A DNA stretch of 64,000 bases, from the NCBI RefSeq assembly GCF_900186865.1, contig NZ_LT906480.1:2684001-2748000 (forward strand). The letters are read 5' to 3'. Positions 61,046-64,000 of the stretch are shown in pieces. The notes under the pieces were generated by a model that made no database searches, had not been told where the DNA came from, and saw nothing but the letters and a program-made list of their open reading frames with translations. The position numbers were made by a program, and so were the translations under genes. Source of the DNA: Stenotrophomonas maltophilia. GTDB taxonomy: Bacteria; Pseudomonadota; Gammaproteobacteria; Xanthomonadales; Xanthomonadaceae. Every line of letters begins with the position of its first letter. Position 1 is the stretch's first letter.

Positions 61046-61073
61046 TTCACCTGTCCATCACCACCGCTACAAT
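61046..61073 (+). promoter_or_regulatory. Possible promoter for the coiled-coil/DUF6384 operon
   Basis: TACAAT at 61068-61073 is a good -10 box. TTCACC at 61046-61051 is a moderate -35 with a 16-base spacer. The rest of the 302-base gap before 61282 holds the small frame at 61115 and nothing else I can recognise. Confidence 0.35.
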
Positions 61074-61114
61074 GGGCCAGGAATCGCCAGGGGGCGATCT
61101 GCAGGGAAAGCGCC

Positions 61115-61267
61115 ATGCTTGAACAGGACACCACCCTTGCCCATACCGGGCCCGCGGTCCTTGACCGGGCCAGCCTGCCGTGCGCCGCACGGCTGCCGCT
61201 CCCCTTCCCCTTCGTTTCGCAGCAACCTGCCCGTTCCACGCAGCAGGTTCCTCATCGCTTGCCCTGA
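61115..61267 (+). CDS. Possible 50-residue leader or small protein
   Basis: An open frame of 50 codons starting ATG at 61115 after AGGGAAAG, a good ribosome site. It begins MLEQDTTLAHTGPAVLDR and ends 14 bases before the next gene's start. It has Pro- and Gln-rich content and no recognisable domain. The position suits translational coupling to the next gene. The low complexity makes a chance frame possible. Confidence 0.3.
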   Translation: MLEQDTTLAHTGPAVLDRASLPCAARLPLPFPFVSQQPARSTQQVPHRLP

Positions 61268-61281
61268 CCGGAGCCGTCGAA

Positions 61282-62478
61282 ATGTCCGAGAACACCCTCC
61301 TTGCCACGCCGGCTGCTACCGCGCCGATCAAGTATCTCGACCGCGCCATGGCCACGTTGCGCAGCCTGGGCCTGGCCGCCCCCCAGGACAACAACGCGCC
61401 GGCTATCGCGCTGGTGTCGCAGCTGTCCACCCTCGACCAGGGTCGCGTGGTGGCCATTGCCCGCGTGCTGCAGCAGTCCGGCCATTTCAATGCCGTAATG
61501 CGTGATGAAATCAGCTCGGCCAAGGTGTCTGACCGCTATACCGAGATCATCCGCGCCTTCGACAGCATCCGTGACGATGCCAGCACCATGGTCGAGCAGG
61601 TCCGCGACGGCAAGATCGACATGGGCGAGCGCCTGCAGAACCTGTGGATGAAGGTCACCCGCGGTGACATCCCGAGCCGGTTCGAGAAGATCCGCCGTAC
61701 GTTCCTGGAGGTCAGCCGCGATTCGGCCGAGCAGCTGCAGCGCGAGTCGCGCGTGCTGGAGATGTACGGCGACTTCCGCCTGTCGATCAAGGATGCCGAG
61801 ATCCAGGCACATGAACTGTTGAAGCTGCAGGAGCAGGCGCTGGCCGATGCACGCGAGGCGCTGAAGCAGGCGCAGCAGCGCGTGGAATCGGCCGATCCGG
61901 CCGCCGATGCCGCCGACACCGGCCGCCTGGTCATGGCCCGCGACGAGGCCCTGCGCAACAACCAGGCCGAGGAGTCACGCTACCAGCTGGCCAAGGACCT
62001 GGCCGAGAACCTGCAGGTGAACTACGCCACGTCCGAGGCGATCATGCTGCGCGTGCACCAGTCGCACGAGGTCAAGCGCCGCGTCAACGAGCGTTCGGTG
62101 GTGTTCTTCTCCACCAATGAAACCAGCTTCACCGCCTTGAACCTGGCGTTCACCACGCAGATGGGGCTGCATGAGTCCACGCAGGCGCTCAACGCGATGA
62201 CCGAGGGCACCTCCAAGGGCCTGGAAGCGGTGGCCAACATTGGCGACGACGTGCTGCACGAGGGTCTGAAGGCGGGCTACGGCGCCACCATCGGCGTCGA
62301 TTCGGTGCGCAAGCTGGTCGATGCAGTGGTGCGCTTCCAGGAGACTTCGCTGCAGGAGATCGAGCAGCTGCGCGGCCAGGCCACCCGTGACTCGGCGGAG
62401 ATCGCCGAGTACGTCGAACAGGGCAAACAGCGTTTCGCTGCCCTGCTGCAGGCACCGCCGAGCCCGGAGTCGCGCTGA
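61282..62478 (+). CDS. Coiled-coil protein, TelA-like
   Basis: A 398-residue protein that is almost wholly helical. Long heptad stretches include SIKDAEIQAHELLKLQEQALADAREALKQAQQRVE (about residues 174-208), and the end reads VRFQETSLQEIEQLRGQATRDSAEIAEYVEQGKQRF. The layout recalls toxic-anion-resistance protein TelA and related proteins, but I see no firm signature. No signal peptide or membrane segment. It is paired with the DUF6384-like gene, 13 bases downstream, and probably forms an operon with it and the next gene. Confidence 0.6.
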   Translation: MSENTLLATPAATAPIKYLDRAMATLRSLGLAAPQDNNAPAIALVSQLSTLDQGRVVAIARVLQQSGHFNAVMRDEISSAKVSDRYTEIIRAFDSIRDDASTMVEQVRDGKIDMGERLQNLWMKVTRGDIPSRFEKIRRTFLEVSRDSAEQLQRESRVLEMYGDFRLSIKDAEIQAHELLKLQEQALADAREALKQAQQRVESADPAADAADTGRLVMARDEALRNNQAEESRYQLAKDLAENLQVNYATSEAIMLRVHQSHEVKRRVNERSVVFFSTNETSFTALNLAFTTQMGLHESTQALNAMTEGTSKGLEAVANIGDDVLHEGLKAGYGATIGVDSVRKLVDAVVRFQETSLQEIEQLRGQATRDSAEIAEYVEQGKQRFAALLQAPPSPESR

Positions 62479-62491
62479 GGTGAGTGCGACG

Positions 62492-63979
62492 ATGGCCCCT
62501 GCCGAGCTGCAGGATGCGCTGCTGACCATGGATGTGGTCGACCAGCTGCGTTACCGCAATGCCGAAATGAAGGCGCTCGCCGACAGCGGCCATGACAAGG
62601 CAACGCTGAAGCAGCGCCTGCTTGAGCTGTACCGCTCGCAGGGCATCGAGGTCTCCGACGAGATCCTCGAGGCCGGCATCGCGGCCCAGCGTGAGCAGCG
62701 TTACCTCTACGTCGCGCCATGTGGCTGGAAGGCGTGGCTGGCGCGGCGCTGGATCGATCGCAGCCGGCTGCTGAAGTGGGCGCTGATCGTGGCCCTGGTG
62801 CTGCTGATGCTCGGTGTTCTGCTGGCGATGGCGCGCAGCTTCGGCGCGTTCGTGCACGAGAGCAACGTGCAGAAGAACGTACAGGTGCTGAACGACAAGG
62901 TGGCCGCGCTGCAACAGGCGGCTGCTGCAGCGCGCGCCCTGCTGGCCGCACAGGTACAGGTCCTGCAGGGGTTGCTGCCACGTGCCACCGCCAGCGGTGA
63001 GCGCCTGCAGCCGCTGACCGAAGGCGCACAGGCCGCGCTGGCCGAAGCACAGCGCCGCTTCGCCGAGGTTCCCGCCGCACTGGCCGCACAGCCGACTCTT
63101 GTGCGCAAAGACAAGCTCACCCGGCTCAGCAGTGGTGGCACTGCCACCGGCGCGCAGGCGGCCGCGCAGGTTGAGCAGCACCGGCTGGCAACCGCGCAGC
63201 TGCTGGTGCAGGCCAGGGAAACCCTGCCCGCGCTCACCGAGCGGGTGAATACCCTCAGCCAGGCCATCGAGGCCAGCGAGCTGCTGGACACCACCAACGC
63301 CGCTGCAAAGGCCGCTCGCCTCGCGCCGGATGCAGAGCAGGTGCGCGCACGCGCCTACACCGGCGGCGACGTGGCACTGCGCGCAGGCGACATGGCCGCG
63401 GCCGGCCAGGCGGTAGCGACCCTGAAGGACCTGATCGGCAGCGCCGACAAGCTGGCCGCGCTCAACGAGCGGTTGGCCCAGCTCAAGACCGACGGCCTCG
63501 CCACCGGCGTCACCGGCGAAGACCGCAAGCGCTTCGAGCGTGCGCTGGACCAGGCCGCCCGCCTGATCCGGATAGAGACGCTGGCCGAAGCCGGGCCGGC
63601 CGTGGACGAGGTCAGCCAGCTGGTGGGGCTGCTGTCGCAGACCCTGGTCTACCGCATCGTCAACCGTGACGATGAACGCACCGGCGTCTGGCGCTACAAC
63701 GAAAAGGCCAATGGTGGCCGCAACTACTACCTGGTGACCGAAGCGCTGGACGAGGCCGGCAACGCTGCCGAACTGCCGATCCGCAACGAGGAGACCGGCA
63801 AGGACGAACGGGTTTCTGTGTTTGCCGTACGTGTGCCCGAGGCCACCTACAACCGTGTTGCCGCCGACAAGCAGGACAACGGCATCATCGAAGACGACCA
63901 GATCGGCAGCAAGCCGCGCGGCAGCCTTTCGCCTCGGTTCCGCATGCCCACCACCGGCGGCTACATCACCCAATGGTGA
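62492..63979 (+). CDS. DUF6384-like membrane protein
   Basis: A 495-residue protein with a cytoplasmic N-terminal segment (about residues 1-90: LLTMDVVDQLRYRNAEMKALADSG). One helix at about 95-115 (ALIVALVLLMLGVLLAMA) is followed by a long helical, coiled-coil-like region (about 120-320) and a beta-rich C-terminal domain. I recall DUF6384 as the name for this layout. ATG at 62492 follows GAGGTG at fitting spacing. It is likely the membrane anchor of a complex with the coiled-coil protein encoded just upstream. Function unknown. Confidence 0.7.
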   Translation: MAPAELQDALLTMDVVDQLRYRNAEMKALADSGHDKATLKQRLLELYRSQGIEVSDEILEAGIAAQREQRYLYVAPCGWKAWLARRWIDRSRLLKWALIVALVLLMLGVLLAMARSFGAFVHESNVQKNVQVLNDKVAALQQAAAAARALLAAQVQVLQGLLPRATASGERLQPLTEGAQAALAEAQRRFAEVPAALAAQPTLVRKDKLTRLSSGGTATGAQAAAQVEQHRLATAQLLVQARETLPALTERVNTLSQAIEASELLDTTNAAAKAARLAPDAEQVRARAYTGGDVALRAGDMAAAGQAVATLKDLIGSADKLAALNERLAQLKTDGLATGVTGEDRKRFERALDQAARLIRIETLAEAGPAVDEVSQLVGLLSQTLVYRIVNRDDERTGVWRYNEKANGGRNYYLVTEALDEAGNAAELPIRNEETGKDERVSVFAVRVPEATYNRVAADKQDNGIIEDDQIGSKPRGSLSPRFRMPTTGGYITQW

Positions 63980-63995
63980 TGGGTAAGGAACTGAC

Positions 63996-64000
63996 ATGAG
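63996..64000 (+). CDS. Start of the next gene (cut by the window edge)
   Basis: ATG at 63996 follows AAGGA at 63984-63988 and lies 16 bases after the DUF6384-like stop, so a third gene of the same operon probably begins here. Only five bases are visible. Confidence 0.45.

Noticed and set aside
1..64000. CRISPR arrays, tRNA or rRNA genes
   Set aside because: Looked for regular repeat-spacer patterns and tRNA arms; only SMAG-type palindromes were found, which are irregularly spaced and lie between genes.

Overview
The window is high-GC DNA with the gene content and repeat families of Stenotrophomonas, most likely S. maltophilia or a close relative. The clearest marker is the set of GTAG-headed short palindromes (SMAG-type REP elements) between genes at 29460, 39519, 45449, 46489, 47708, 50838 and 58099. 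Other indicators are a polysaccharide-lyase family 17 alginate lyase closely matching my recollection of a characterised S. maltophilia enzyme, and several xanthomonad-type genes. I saw no rRNA, tRNA, CRISPR array, transposase or prophage.

Layout. 1-6966: alginate-use operon (partial PL6 lyase, PL17 oligoalginate lyase, MFS importer, SDR-type DEH reductase, secreted SGNH esterase, KDG kinase). 7028-20748: mixed metabolic and envelope genes, including an S41 and an S15 peptidase, a frameshifted HExxH protein, a secreted DRGH nuclease, a LysR/AraC/VOC operon, a Tat-type protein with an internally duplicated domain, and a PD40 propeller protein. 19393-26554: a complete six-gene functional-amyloid (Fap) locus, fapA-F, read divergently from a sigma-54 enhancer-binding protein gene. 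A textbook -24/-12 promoter lies just upstream of fapA. 26697-29463: an SPFH / zinc-ribbon / small-membrane-protein cassette.

29654-52710: AprI/Inh-like inhibitor, CDF cation exporter, 3-methyladenine glycosylase, GAF-PAS-PAS-GGDEF protein, exonuclease III, a GH13 enzyme, a frameshifted flavin-dependent oxidoreductase, an orphan sensory-rhodopsin-transducer homologue, an SDR, a short MscS-like channel, macAB with a divergent BaeSR-like two-component system, a nucleotide-binding-domain-less ABC membrane protein, a YcaQ-like glycosylase, a TetR regulator divergent from a TonB receptor, TraX-like protein and proline iminopeptidase.

52822-64000: a lower-GC alpha/beta hydrolase, then a magnesium locus: a long structured leader with an MgtL-like peptide starting MDPDP, a small MgtE-N-like protein, an MgtA-type P-type ATPase and an MgtC/SapB-like protein. 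After a five-element SMAG cluster come a histidine kinase / FixJ-type regulator pair, a DUF3224 protein, a short EamA protein, and a coiled-coil plus DUF6384 module that continues past the window edge.

The two most interesting points are the magnesium leader, which looks like a xanthomonad counterpart of the enterobacterial mgtL attenuator, and the sigma-54 wiring of the Fap amyloid operon. Two genes (11284-12587 and 36518-37503) each carry what looks like a one-base deletion in or beside a G run, so either real pseudogenes or sequence errors are present.
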